From CALLPQ01 sp964392325 (GTDB lineage: Bacteria; Pseudomonadota; Alphaproteobacteria; Caulobacterales; Parvularculaceae), in the NCBI GenBank assembly GCA_964392325.1, contig CAYMPJ010000007.1:1-64000 (forward strand): a DNA stretch of 64,000 nt, written 5' to 3'. Positions 7,634 to 16,607 of this stretch are shown in pieces. Numbering within the stretch: position 1 is the stretch's first letter; each line of letters starts with the position of its first letter. The translations under genes were made by a program, and so were the position numbers. The notes beneath the pieces were generated by a model. The model was not told the DNA's origin. It saw nothing but the letters and a program-made list of their open reading frames with translations, and did no database searches.

Positions 7634-10174
7634 CTAGAGCCTGCTATCACAGTGCCAGCAAGTTTCCAGAATGCCATTATCAATAAGATGATTACTGGGT
7701 GAGCCAGAACCAATCGGGCTTCCTTGAGGAATTCTAGTGGCTCCGGTAACTAAGGATGCTGCAATATCATCGCGATTGAGGTGGCTTGAGATAATGCTGA
7801 GCAACCATGAGTAATGATTGCTTTGCGGGTCATTATTGTCCGATGACAATCCATCCGAGAGAGTATCCTGAAGGCTCTGAAGATAGCTATCGATTTCCGT
7901 GCGCACCACCGGACTAGCATTTTTATTTTGAGCCACTGTCATCAGTGTAGAAACAAATCGTGTTTGCGTGCGCCGGGTTATGGCTGCATATTTTTTATCG
8001 AACTCTTTATCAAAAACCTGATAATTGAGCGCAGCAAGTAAAATATCAATACCGGGATATTTTGCATCGCGCCGATTACTTTCAATCATCCGTGCAAGTC
8101 TGGTTGGCTCCAGTAAGGCACCCAGTGTAATACTGACAGCGGCATCGCTGGCATTTAAGGGGTCAAAAACCTCGCCCAGATGGCTCCCAAAAATTTCCCG
8201 GCGATGACCGACACTTGAAAATCCATCTGATGGCGGTGAAAGGCGCACCAAAATACGCTCCGGCAAATCAAGCTCTGAAGGCTCCAGTGTTTTCAGGAGG
8301 GTTTCAATAGCGGAGAGTTGTTGGTTTTCAGGAACAGGGGACGAGAAAGACAAACCATCTCCGGCGACAGCATAATTAAAATGAAATCCGCCCACGAGTT
8401 TTGCGGCGGCATTCACCTGATAACGGTGATAGAGATAAACAGGCACGAGAACTTCTTGTAACCTTGTGCGCGGTGTCCCATCGGCAATCACAGACAGATC
8501 AAAATTGCGTAATGCTATTTGGCGCACCTTCATCACTTCTTCTAAAGCGGCTATCGGGTCTTTGCCATTGTCCCACAAACTACCATGGGGGTGCGAGGCG
8601 GCCCGTGATCTTGCGTGTCGATCGCTGACAAAGCGTAGGCCTTGTTGGTATCCGCGATTGACAATATTATTCAGGCTCTCTTGTTCTTCAGTATCGGAAG
8701 CAAATTGAGTGTAAAGCCATCGCACGGTGAACTTGTCCCATGTGCCGATACCGGTTGCATAGGCATTACTGAAATCCAGACCGCCATCTTCGCGCGTGCG
8801 AATATCGGGGGCCGGGTAATCCATCACCGAAGCCTTATCGATTGTCGAGGCGGCAAAATTATGAGCAAACCCGAGCGTATGACCAACCTCATGGGCAGAG
8901 AGTTGTCGAATGCGGGACAGGGCAATTTGAACCGGATCATCTGCGCTCCCTGAGCCTGTAGCGGTAGCGCCAGCGAGGCCTTCAAATATCATTCTATCCT
9001 GACGTACCCTTTGCGACCCAAGGATCACATGGGCTTTTAGCATCTCGCCTGTGCGCGGATCAGAAATGCCCCCGCCATAAGACCAGCCCCGGGTCTGGCG
9101 ATGGGTCCATTGGATAACATTATATCGAATATCGAGAGGATGGGCATCTTCGGGGAGTATTTTAACCCGAAAAGCATCTTCAAAGCCAGCTTCGGCAAAG
9201 GCTTGCGCCCACCAGTTTGCGCCATCAATAAGAGCAGATCGCACGGGCTCTGGCGCACCGCGATCAACGTAAAAAATAATAGGTTTTTTTACAGGGCCAG
9301 TGGCGACATCTTCTGCTTCACGTTCCAAACGGAAACGCCGCGCATAATGGCGTAAAACAGGTTCATCGAGGTTTGTGCTAAAATCATAAAACGGAACGGG
9401 TATCGCTGCTGTGCGGGGATCATAAAGGCGGGGCTTGTAACCATCATCGGGTAGCCGCACGAATGAATGATGAAGCGAAAGCGTAACCGAGCGACCATCG
9501 GAGGCGGTCGAGCGGACTTCACTACCGGGATCATCACTCGTTAATGTTATGGCTGCATCAATTTCAACATTATCGCTGAAGACGAGGGCAGAGCTTGTTT
9601 GGGGAAAGGTGCGCTCTTTGGCAATTTCGAATTTTCCTTGGTCCGCCTGCTTTAGGGCAGCGCGTATATTCATAAGGTCAAGTGTCAAAAAGCTGGATAT
9701 ATCAACCAATATATGCCCCCGGCCAGAGCGGGCTTTTATCGGCCCGGACCAGAGATAGGATTTGGCAAATGAATCGCGTACGGATTGTTTTTCAAAAGGG
9801 TCTTCTGCGCTGGCGCGATACGACCAGTTTTCTGCTTCAGCAACAAGATTGCCGCCAATCACGCGCATGGCTAAAATTTGCCCCCTCGTTGTAAGCCCGC
9901 GATCAAGACCAACCGGATTGGAGCCAAGGCCCGCATTGAGTGAGTTGGCATGGATCATCCGCAAGGAGAGCCCATCCTCATCGGGTTTTGGCAATCGCGC
10001 ATATATTTTTCCGCCGCGCTTATCGATATAGAGATCAAAAAACCCGTTTTGTCGCTCGAGTCCTTTGGTAATATCAGAAAAGGAGTTGCCGGAGCGGTTG
10101 CCATTTTTTGAGCATGACAACGTAAATATAAGAGCGACCGAGAGGATCAGGTAAGAAATGAGCTTCTTAAACAT
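7634..10174 (-). CDS. Zinc-dependent metalloprotease, lipoprotein (DUF5117/DUF4953-like)
   Basis: This is a large secreted lipoprotein zincin of about 846 residues. The ATG at 10174 is chosen because it gives a proper lipoprotein signal (MFKKLISYLILSVALIF, then LSCS) and has GGA nine bases upstream; the frame continues to 10309 without such a signal. The catalytic zinc motif HEVGHTLGFAH starts at residue 428, giving three His ligands and the Glu base, and SVMDYP downstream is a met-turn candidate. N-terminal strand-rich sequence fits the DUF5118/DUF5117 domains that precede the peptidase in this family, which I know mainly from Bacteroidetes and some Proteobacteria. It probably acts in the periplasm or outer membrane on unknown substrates. 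Confidence 0.85.
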   Translation of the reverse strand: MFKKLISYLILSVALIFTLSCSKNGNRSGNSFSDITKGLERQNGFFDLYIDKRGGKIYARLPKPDEDGLSLRMIHANSLNAGLGSNPVGLDRGLTTRGQILAMRVIGGNLVAEAENWSYRASAEDPFEKQSVRDSFAKSYLWSGPIKARSGRGHILVDISSFLTLDLMNIRAALKQADQGKFEIAKERTFPQTSSALVFSDNVEIDAAITLTSDDPGSEVRSTASDGRSVTLSLHHSFVRLPDDGYKPRLYDPRTAAIPVPFYDFSTNLDEPVLRHYARRFRLEREAEDVATGPVKKPIIFYVDRGAPEPVRSALIDGANWWAQAFAEAGFEDAFRVKILPEDAHPLDIRYNVIQWTHRQTRGWSYGGGISDPRTGEMLKAHVILGSQRVRQDRMIFEGLAGATATGSGSADDPVQIALSRIRQLSAHEVGHTLGFAHNFAASTIDKASVMDYPAPDIRTREDGGLDFSNAYATGIGTWDKFTVRWLYTQFASDTEEQESLNNIVNRGYQQGLRFVSDRHARSRAASHPHGSLWDNGKDPIAALEEVMKVRQIALRNFDLSVIADGTPRTRLQEVLVPVYLYHRYQVNAAAKLVGGFHFNYAVAGDGLSFSSPVPENQQLSAIETLLKTLEPSELDLPERILVRLSPPSDGFSSVGHRREIFGSHLGEVFDPLNASDAAVSITLGALLEPTRLARMIESNRRDAKYPGIDILLAALNYQVFDKEFDKKYAAITRRTQTRFVSTLMTVAQNKNASPVVRTEIDSYLQSLQDTLSDGLSSDNNDPQSNHYSWLLSIISSHLNRDDIAASLVTGATRIPQGSPIGSGSPSNHLIDNGILETCWHCDSRL

Positions 10175-10375
10175 AAATATTCCAGAACAGAGGGTTAGCG
10201 ATGTTTTTACCAAGCAGATATAGCCCACTCCTTCGTTGCAATAAACATACAATTTGCTGCTAGGGATGCGTAAATCTGTTTTCATCCCCCTACAGTATGT
10301 AAATTGCACTCATTTGGGGCAAAACGAAAAAACCTCACGAGGGTCGCACGGGGACCAACCAGGGGCCAACCGCCT

Positions 10376-11254
10376 TTAATTCCACTTTGCCATTGGCGGA
10401 AGCGAGGACAATATTGAATTGACATTGCCGCCGGTTTTCAGGCCAAAGGTCGTGCCCCGATCATAAAGGAGATTAAATTCCGCGTAGCGACCGCGCCACA
10501 TCGCTTGTTGATCCAGATGGGTCTGGGTCCATGGTGTGTCTTTATGGGTTTTGATAAGGGCTGGATAAATCTGTCCGAAGGCTTTGCCGACATCTTGCGT
10601 AAAAGCAAAATCAGCATCCCAGTCACCGCTATTCAGGCGATCATAAAAAATACCGCCAACGCCCCGGGCCTCATTGCGATGGGGGAGATAAAAATACTCG
10701 TCGCACCATTTTTTATATTTGGCAAAATAATCCGCCCCGTGTGGGTCACATGCATTTTGCATGGCTTCGTGAAAAGCGATTGTGTCTGGGTGGTCCTCCC
10801 GGCGCGTGGCATCAAGAACGGGGTTTAAATCGCCCCCACCGCCAAACCAGCTCTTCGTTGTGACCAACATGCGGGTATTCATATGGGCAGCTGGGACATG
10901 GGGATTGCGCGGATGGCAAATAAAACTAACCCCGGAAGCCCAAAAGCGCGGATCATCCTCAGCGCCCGGAATATTTTTGGCAAACTCGGGCGAGAATTCT
11001 CCGTAAACTGTCGATGTATGCACGCCAACTTTTTCAAAAACCGCCCCGCGCAACATCGACATAACACCGCCGCCCTGATCATCGCCTCCCGCCTTGCCCC
11101 GTTTCCAGGGTGTGCGCTCAAAGCGGGCGGGTTGATATCCCCCATAGAGATCACCAGCAGAAGCCTCGATTTCCTCCAGAGAGGCACAAATAGAATCGCG
11201 CAATTGTTCAAACCATGCCTTGGCTTTTTGTTTTTTGGGTTCAAAATCAGACAC
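10376..11254 (-). CDS. hemF: Oxygen-dependent coproporphyrinogen III oxidase
   Basis: HemF converts coproporphyrinogen III to protoporphyrinogen IX using oxygen, a late step of heme synthesis in the cytoplasm. The protein of 292 residues is the normal length and shows family signatures: HPRNPHVPAAHMNTR, WFGGGGDLNP and the C-terminal RYAEFNLLYDRGTTFGLKTG. The start is a GTG at 11254 with AAGGA about 12 bases upstream; a nearby ATG is out of frame. The family needs oxygen, which supports an aerobic lifestyle. It is transcribed away from the orphan membrane protein gene at 11415 and towards the metalloprotease, 200 bases apart. Confidence 0.97.
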   Translation of the reverse strand: MSDFEPKKQKAKAWFEQLRDSICASLEEIEASAGDLYGGYQPARFERTPWKRGKAGGDDQGGGVMSMLRGAVFEKVGVHTSTVYGEFSPEFAKNIPGAEDDPRFWASGVSFICHPRNPHVPAAHMNTRMLVTTKSWFGGGGDLNPVLDATRREDHPDTIAFHEAMQNACDPHGADYFAKYKKWCDEYFYLPHRNEARGVGGIFYDRLNSGDWDADFAFTQDVGKAFGQIYPALIKTHKDTPWTQTHLDQQAMWRGRYAEFNLLYDRGTTFGLKTGGNVNSILSSLPPMAKWN

Positions 11255-11414
11255 GGGCCATTAATCCTTTGCGCTTTCAATTGGGTAATTCCATGAATGC
11301 TTACTTATCTTTCCCGCGTCTCGCAATGCGCAGGCCCGGTGATTGAGGTCAAATGCTGGAAACGGGCGGGAATTATGGGTATGAGTCCTAAAAGGTGAAA
11401 AACTGGAAAACATC

Positions 11415-12308
11415 ATGGATCAACTCATTACTGCGATATTTGGCGCGCTAGCCGGTGGATTTATTGGATTCGGGATCTGGCTTATCTTGCGCAACTGGAT
11501 CAAAGCGCCGTGGCTGCGTATCGCTTTAATTGGGGCAGGGGCATTGAGTTTTTCCCTGATCTTGCAGTCCATTGATTTAAGCGGTCCAGCATCGTCGTCC
11601 GCCACAAAAACCTCAGGTTCCACGGTAGCCACCCAAAGGGGTGAACCTGCGCCTCATTCGGATACGACCAACGCGCAGAGTAATCCCGCACAGGTCTCCT
11701 TGGGGCTTCCTCTATTGCTTGCCTTATCCGAGCGAAATGGTGACTTTGCCGCAAATGCCCTTGGTTATCTCGACGGGCAAAACAATGCTGTCATTGATGA
11801 ATATGCTTTTACCGCAGGCATTGAAGAGGCCCGCACATATATAAGCCGCGCGCAGGACGAGGATATTATCGCCCTTATTGAAGCACTAGCAGTCTCGACC
11901 CAGCAGCTTTTAGGCATCGATCCGCGCGCCTGTTACGCTTGGTATTACGGCGCATTTGGTTTTGTGGAATTTGACTTTATGAAATTTCGCGCGAGCCTCG
12001 GCGATGATTTATTAGCGTTACAGTTCCGCCTATTTACAAATCTCGTAGAAAATTCCTCATCGGTCACACCGCCCCGTAATCTCAGCGAGGATGAGCTGGA
12101 GCGGGCGATCAATCGAACCAATTTACAAATGCTGCAATATGCCGGGGTAGAAAATTCCGGCCTTGTGACGGGCCAAGCCCCGCCAAGATTTCCCGAAAGG
12201 GAGGATGAGTATACCATCGCCTGTCAAGCAAGGTTCGTGCAATATCAATCGATTTTATCAGAAGAAGACCCCGCAGCACTGGTGCGATTTTTATTTGCAG
12301 GGGGGTAG
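11415..12308 (+). CDS. Hypothetical membrane protein
   Basis: I do not recognise this protein of 297 residues. It has two predicted transmembrane helices at about 5-25 and 34-50, a Ser/Thr/Pro-rich linker to about 90, and then a soluble helical domain to the end. The soluble part contains five cysteine or aromatic-rich spots such as DPRACYAWYYGAFGF but no catalytic motif I know. The domain would face the periplasm if the two helices form a hairpin with the N-terminus outside, or the cytoplasm otherwise. It stands alone; hemF lies on the opposite strand upstream, and a palindromic repeat begins about 35 bases after its stop. Confidence 0.6.
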   Translation: MDQLITAIFGALAGGFIGFGIWLILRNWIKAPWLRIALIGAGALSFSLILQSIDLSGPASSSATKTSGSTVATQRGEPAPHSDTTNAQSNPAQVSLGLPLLLALSERNGDFAANALGYLDGQNNAVIDEYAFTAGIEEARTYISRAQDEDIIALIEALAVSTQQLLGIDPRACYAWYYGAFGFVEFDFMKFRASLGDDLLALQFRLFTNLVENSSSVTPPRNLSEDELERAINRTNLQMLQYAGVENSGLVTGQAPPRFPEREDEYTIACQARFVQYQSILSEEDPAALVRFLFAGG

Positions 12309-12344
12309 ATGGGGGAGGCATTGTCATTCCCGCGCCCTCACTTC

Positions 12345-12434
12345 GTCATCCCCGCGAAAGCGGGGATCCATCTATCAGCACGGCAAGGATTTTACAGGGG
12401 ATCCCCGCCTTCGCGGGGGTGACAGTGTGGGGCG
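12345..12434. repeat. Palindromic dispersed repeat, copy 1
   Basis: Two 25-base arms (12345-12369 and 12399-12423) are inverted copies of each other with two mismatches, separated by 29 bases. The left arm is itself a small hairpin, CCCCGC-GAAA-GCGGGG. The segment 12352-12434 recurs with one base difference at 13810-13892 in the same direction. Elements like this are common intergenic repeats in alphaproteobacteria and can fold when transcribed. They are often mis-called as coding because one frame gives a Ser-Pro-Arg-Lys-Arg-Gly peptide. Confidence 0.88.
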
Positions 12435-12463
12435 GGATGTTTTGAATAACAATCGCCCTAATA

Positions 12464-13709
12464 TTATCCGCCGAGAACTGACAAGATAAATTGAAATACG
12501 GGTAAAAGGCTTGCTGATGCATAAGAAAGAAATGCAAAAATCTCATACTTCAATTTAGAAAGAAACAGGCCAAGCTCCCCCAGTACTGCAACACCGGATA
12601 TTACGGGGCCAATCTTGGCAAGATATTTCAAAACTTTGGTGGCTAGGGCAGTGAGCAGGTTTTTAGTTGTTTTTTCGCGAGTCCGTCTTGCACCCGCACT
12701 GATCGCATCATCCCCATTACTGATGGTACTCAAATCATTAATTAGATCAGGTACTCGTGCAGTGACCTGATCAGGAAATTCACGCAAAGCGTCGGCAATA
12801 TTATTTATAGCTTCAGTAATATCAGAGGGCTCTTGGCGAGGTTCAGGATTACGGCTATTTTCATCAAGCTCGTCGCCTCGTTTTGTTTTGCTGTTTAGTA
12901 CATTAAAGAGCTGAACAATTTGTTCGAAGGGTTGAATATAACCTTGCTCTAACCAAGGCTGATCGGGGTCTTTATTGGAAAATGCACTTTTTTCATCTCT
13001 TAAATGACCTCGCAGGGCATTCCCTTTAACCCACAACTCAACTTGCGATATTTCTGAGTTAAGAGATGCCTCATGTTTTTCCAGTGTGGCTTGAAAATTT
13101 TGTATGGGTTCTTTGAGGCGAAAATTTGCTAAATTGTTATGGGAAATTTTCTCAAGTGCGACTGAAATCGCCTCTTTGAGGTTTGGTATGATCGATTGTA
13201 CGATTGGATCGTCGAGAAACTCACCAGATAAAGCTTTGTCGCTTAAATCTAAAACCCCATTATCGCTCTCTATTATAATCGCGCCTTGGCGATCTTGTGC
13301 CGGTATATCGTCAATTGTTGGAGCTGTATTTTCGGGCTCTGATTGTGCCTCGGTTTGCTCTCGTTCAAACTCCTTCTTCAACGCCGACAATTGCGCATTT
13401 ATCTCTGCCGGGTCTTTTTCCCACTCCTCATTCGTCAAGGTCAGGAGTGCTTTTTCGAAGGCTTGAGATTGCGGTCCGCCCTTCAGGCGTGCGTCATACC
13501 AATCAGTCCAGTAGGACCAGTTAGGATCGTGTTCCAGTAATTCCTCTTTAAATTCAGCCCAGCGTGATTCCCCGGAGTGGCTTGCTGGAACTTCGTAATG
13601 AAACAAGCCAGATTTGGCCAAAGCATTGGGCGGCATGTTATTGTCGATGCGTCCGGCATCTAGGGTGAGGTTTTCCCAATGACTAGATGCGAAGGCAGCG
13701 TTGGCAGCG
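12464..13709 (-). CDS. Hypothetical protein, 5' end lost in the assembly gap
   Basis: The frame has an ATG at 13636 but stays open upstream to the edge of the N-run, so the gene is truncated by the gap. The extra part reads Ala-Ala-Asn-Ala-Ala-Phe-Ala, the start of an alanine-rich stretch, then a link into the known frame. About 60 residues into it is a WSYWTDWYDARLKGG segment; this W-x-x-W-x-x-WY-x-x-R/L-L pattern occurs in a family of unannotated alphaproteobacterial proteins that I know only as hypothetical. The middle is charged and probably helical or coiled-coil, and the last 50 or so residues contain one or two hydrophobic helices. No enzyme motif is visible. Repeat copies flank it on both sides. 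Confidence 0.65.
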
Positions 13710-13809
13710 NNNNNNNNNNNNNNNNNNNNNNNNNNNNNNNNNNNNNNNNNNNNNNNNNNNNNNNNNNNNNNNNNNNNNNNNNNNNNNNNNNNNNNNNNNN
13801 NNNNNNNNN
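13710..13809. other. Assembly gap (100 N)
   Basis: A run of exactly 100 N marks a scaffold join of unknown true length. It cuts the 5' end of the orphan gene on the left and the first bases of a palindromic repeat on the right; either low-complexity alanine-rich coding DNA or the repeat could have broken the assembly. Confidence 0.99.
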
Positions 13810-13892
13810 CCGCGAAAGCGGGGATCCATCTATCAGCACGGCAAGGATTTTACAGGGGACCCCCGCCTTCGCGGGGGTGACAGTGTGGGGCG
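13810..13892. repeat. Palindromic dispersed repeat, copy 2 (left end in the gap)
   Basis: These 83 bases match 12352-12434 with a single difference, in the same direction. The right arm is complete and the left arm is cut by the N-run. The stop of trmL lies about 20 bases further on, so this element sits in the trmL 3' flank and could act as a transcript end structure. Confidence 0.85.
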
Positions 13893-13912
13893 AGGGTGAC
13901 AGCGCTGGGGGG

Positions 13913-14365
13913 TTACGCCATTCCCAATTGGCGCTGGGCTTCGGCCATGGCGATGCTGGCGCTCACCACCACATTCAAAGAGCGGGCACCGGGAGCCATA
14001 GGGATAAAAACCCGTTCGTCGGCGCTTTCATGGACATGATCGGGGACCCCGGCGCTCTCCCGGCCAGTCATAATAATATCACCGGGCTGGAAGGTGAAAT
14101 CCCACAAAGACTGTGCGCCTTTGGTGGTCAATAATATCGTCCGCCCGCTTTTAGCCTGTTCAGATTTGCACCAGGCCTCCCAACTTGAATGTCGCAAAGG
14201 CTGGGTCATGCTCTGGTAGTCCATTGCAACGCGCTTAATGTCTTTGCTGGTTAAGGGAAAGCCGCACGGCTCGATAATATCGACATCCCAGCCAAAACAA
14301 CAAGCAGCGCGAATCGCTGCACCGAGATTCGGGGCCATATCCGGCTGAAAAAGGCAAAGTCGCAT
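13913..14365 (-). CDS. trmL: tRNA (cytidine(34)-2'-O)-methyltransferase
   Basis: TrmL is a SPOUT-class methyltransferase that methylates the ribose of nucleotide 34 in the anticodon of leucine tRNAs. The protein of 150 residues has the full family length. The N-terminal FQPDMAPNLGAAIRAACCFG carries the NxGxxxR motif, and the C-terminal knot has GRESAGVPDHVHESADERVF and ARSLNVVVSASIAMAEA, the two SAM-binding loops. It is divergent from petABC, a common neighbour in alphaproteobacteria. Confidence 0.95.
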   Translation of the reverse strand: MRLCLFQPDMAPNLGAAIRAACCFGWDVDIIEPCGFPLTSKDIKRVAMDYQSMTQPLRHSSWEAWCKSEQAKSGRTILLTTKGAQSLWDFTFQPGDIIMTGRESAGVPDHVHESADERVFIPMAPGARSLNVVVSASIAMAEAQRQLGMA

Positions 14366-14687
14366 GTTTTTGGACCCTAAATTGATATAGGCCGCGTGGG
14401 TGCCATAAATTCTGCCCGAAAGCCAGACGTCATAAAACCGGTAATAGCCTTAAAATCAATCAAGCCTCTTTCAGGAGGGCCGATGCCGGGTTTCCAAGCT
14501 CAAAATTACAGGCGCAAATTGTCGCTAGGGCCTGTTTTCCCCTGCAACGACTGGATTTAGCAGATGAGACGTGGCAAACAGCCGCCTAACATCCTCATGT
14601 GTGTTGGGGCATATATGATTTGTACAGGGTTAAATCGCCCCAAGCGTATGACGGATATGAAATTTAAGATAAACCAACGGACCTCCC
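14366..14687. other. Divergent intergenic region between trmL and petA
   Basis: No gene is visible in these 322 bases. A perfect 7-base inverted repeat, TTGGGGC at 14604-14610 and GCCCCAA at 14637-14643, lies 45-85 bases before petA and could be a regulator site or leader hairpin. I cannot assign a promoter with confidence. Confidence 0.5.
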
Positions 14688-15263
14688 ATGACTGTAGATA
14701 CCTCCCATGAAGAAGAGCCAACACGGCGAGATTTTATCCATCTTCTTGCCGGTTCAGTAACCGCTGTAGGCGCGGCGGGTTTTGTTTGGCCGCTGGTTTC
14801 ACAGATGAATCCGGACGCCTCTGTTCTGGCCCTATCATCAACCGAGGTCGATCTTTCTGACGTGCCTGAGGGGTCTGCGATTAAAGTTATCTGGCAGAAA
14901 AAGCCGGTCTTCATTCGCCACAGAACAGCCGCCGAGATTGCTGAATCCGAGGCAACCAGTCTCGATGAGTGTAAAGATTTAAAAGCCCGCAATGAAAATT
15001 TAGATGGCGAGCCAATTCCGTCAGATGAAAATCGTCGTTTCAAGCCTGAATGGATGATTGTTGTCGGTGTTTGCACCCATTTGGGCTGCATTCCCTTGGG
15101 CACAGATGACGGCGAAAATCGCGGCATTTTTAATGGCTGGTTTTGCCCATGTCACGGGTCACATTATGATATAGCAGGGCGTATTCGTCAGGGGCCAGCC
15201 CCTGAGAACCTTCTCGTTCCGCCCTATGAGTTTTTAACCGATACCAAAATCAAGATTGGGTAA
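14688..15263 (+). CDS. petA: Ubiquinol-cytochrome c reductase, Rieske iron-sulfur subunit
   Basis: This is the Rieske subunit of the cytochrome bc1 complex, which takes an electron from ubiquinol and passes it to cytochrome c1. The N-terminus has a twin-arginine signal (TRRDFI) followed by one membrane helix that stays uncleaved. The [2Fe-2S] ligands lie in CTHLGC and CPCHGSHYD near residues 125-160. The length of 191 residues is typical. It is the first gene of petABC; cytochrome b starts four bases after its stop. Confidence 0.98.
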   Translation: MTVDTSHEEEPTRRDFIHLLAGSVTAVGAAGFVWPLVSQMNPDASVLALSSTEVDLSDVPEGSAIKVIWQKKPVFIRHRTAAEIAESEATSLDECKDLKARNENLDGEPIPSDENRRFKPEWMIVVGVCTHLGCIPLGTDDGENRGIFNGWFCPCHGSHYDIAGRIRQGPAPENLLVPPYEFLTDTKIKIG

Positions 15264-15267
15264 GATC

Positions 15268-16563
15268 ATGGCACATGAATCGACCTATAAACCCGGCACT
15301 GGCATTGAAAAATTTCTGGACAAGCGCTTACCAATAGTGCGTCTGGGCTATGACAGCTTTGTTGATTTTCCAACCCCGAAGAACCTCAATTACTGGTGGA
15401 CCTTTGGCGGAATTCTCACGATCTTTCTTGTGATTCAAATTATCACGGGCGTCATTTTGGCGATGCATTATACGCCTCACGTTGATCTAGCCTTTGATAG
15501 CGTTGAACATATTATGCGTGATGTGAATTATGGCTGGCTTATGCGCTATATGCATGCCAATGGCGCTTCCATGTTTTTCATCGCCGTTTATCTGCATATG
15601 TTTCGGGGATTGTATTATGGATCATACAAAGAGCCCCGCGAGATTTTATGGATATTAGGTGTCGTAATCTTCCTCTTAATGATGGCGACTGCGTTTATGG
15701 GGTACGTGCTACCCTGGGGGCAAATGTCCTTTTGGGGCGCAACCGTGATTACCAGCCTGTTTGGCGCAATACCGGTGGTGGGTGATAGTATCAAAACCCT
15801 ATTATGGGGTGGCTTTGCGGTTGATAATCCAACTCTCAACCGTTTCTTCAGCCTTCATTTCCTACTGCCTTTTGCGATCTTTGGCGTGGTTGTCTTGCAT
15901 ATCTGGGCTCTTCATATCCCCGGTAACAACAATCCAACCGGTCTGGATGTGAAGTCGGAAAAAGACACAGTTCCATTCCACCCTTACTATACGGTGAAAG
16001 ATGGTTTCGCGATGGTTCTGTTTTTAACCATGTTTGCGATATTTGTATTCTATCTTCCAAACTCTCTAGGGCATCCCGATAATTATATCAAAGCTGATCC
16101 ACTGGTTACGCCGGCTCATATCGTTCCTGAATGGTATTTCTTACCGTTCTACGCAATGCTTCGGGCGATTGATTTTAATTTCCTCTTCATTCCGGCAAAG
16201 CTTGGCGGCGTGATTGTGATGTTCTCTTCAATATTGATCCTGTTCGTATTGCCGTGGCTGGACACATCAAAAGTGCGTTCGATGCGCTATCGTCCATTCG
16301 CAAGAGCCTGGTTTGTGGTGTTTGTGATTGACTGCGTTATTCTTGGTTGGCTGGGCGGTCAGCCTGCTGAAGGGATTTATGTGACACTCGCGCAAATCGC
16401 GACGGGTTTCTATTTTGCATTTTTCCTTCTCTTACTGCCCCTCTTGGGTCTGATCGAAACACCAAAGCAAATGCCAAAATCGATCGCCGACTCGGTTATC
16501 AAAAAACAAAAACCGGAAAGCAAATCATCCACGCCAGAACCAGAAGCGGTGCCGGCTGAATAG
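15268..16563 (+). CDS. petB: Cytochrome b of the bc1 complex
   Basis: Cytochrome b is the core membrane subunit with two b hemes and the Qo and Qi quinone sites. The protein of 431 residues has eight predicted helices. The heme histidines lie in helix B (MHANGASMFFIAVYLHMF) and helix D (FSLHFLLPFAIFGVVVLH). The Qo-site PEWYF motif and the helix C region with GYVLPWGQMSFWG are intact. The ATG at 15268 is chosen; the four-residue TTG extension would overlap petA. The C-terminal tail after the last helix is polar and rich in Lys, Pro and Glu. Confidence 0.98.
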   Translation: MAHESTYKPGTGIEKFLDKRLPIVRLGYDSFVDFPTPKNLNYWWTFGGILTIFLVIQIITGVILAMHYTPHVDLAFDSVEHIMRDVNYGWLMRYMHANGASMFFIAVYLHMFRGLYYGSYKEPREILWILGVVIFLLMMATAFMGYVLPWGQMSFWGATVITSLFGAIPVVGDSIKTLLWGGFAVDNPTLNRFFSLHFLLPFAIFGVVVLHIWALHIPGNNNPTGLDVKSEKDTVPFHPYYTVKDGFAMVLFLTMFAIFVFYLPNSLGHPDNYIKADPLVTPAHIVPEWYFLPFYAMLRAIDFNFLFIPAKLGGVIVMFSSILILFVLPWLDTSKVRSMRYRPFARAWFVVFVIDCVILGWLGGQPAEGIYVTLAQIATGFYFAFFLLLLPLLGLIETPKQMPKSIADSVIKKQKPESKSSTPEPEAVPAE

Positions 16564-16607
16564 AGCTTGTCTTGAGTAAATGATTATTGAAATTCAAGGG
16601 TATTCCC

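Noticed and set aside
8401..9894. Several plus-strand frames inside the metalloprotease gene
   Set aside because: They are antisense to a clear full-length gene and show no protein motif.
12205..12489. Plus-strand frame through the palindromic repeat
   Set aside because: Its peptide (SSPRKRGSIYQHGKDFTG and so on) is the typical false translation of this kind of intergenic repeat; the second frame at 13679-14134 runs through the N-gap and is equally false.
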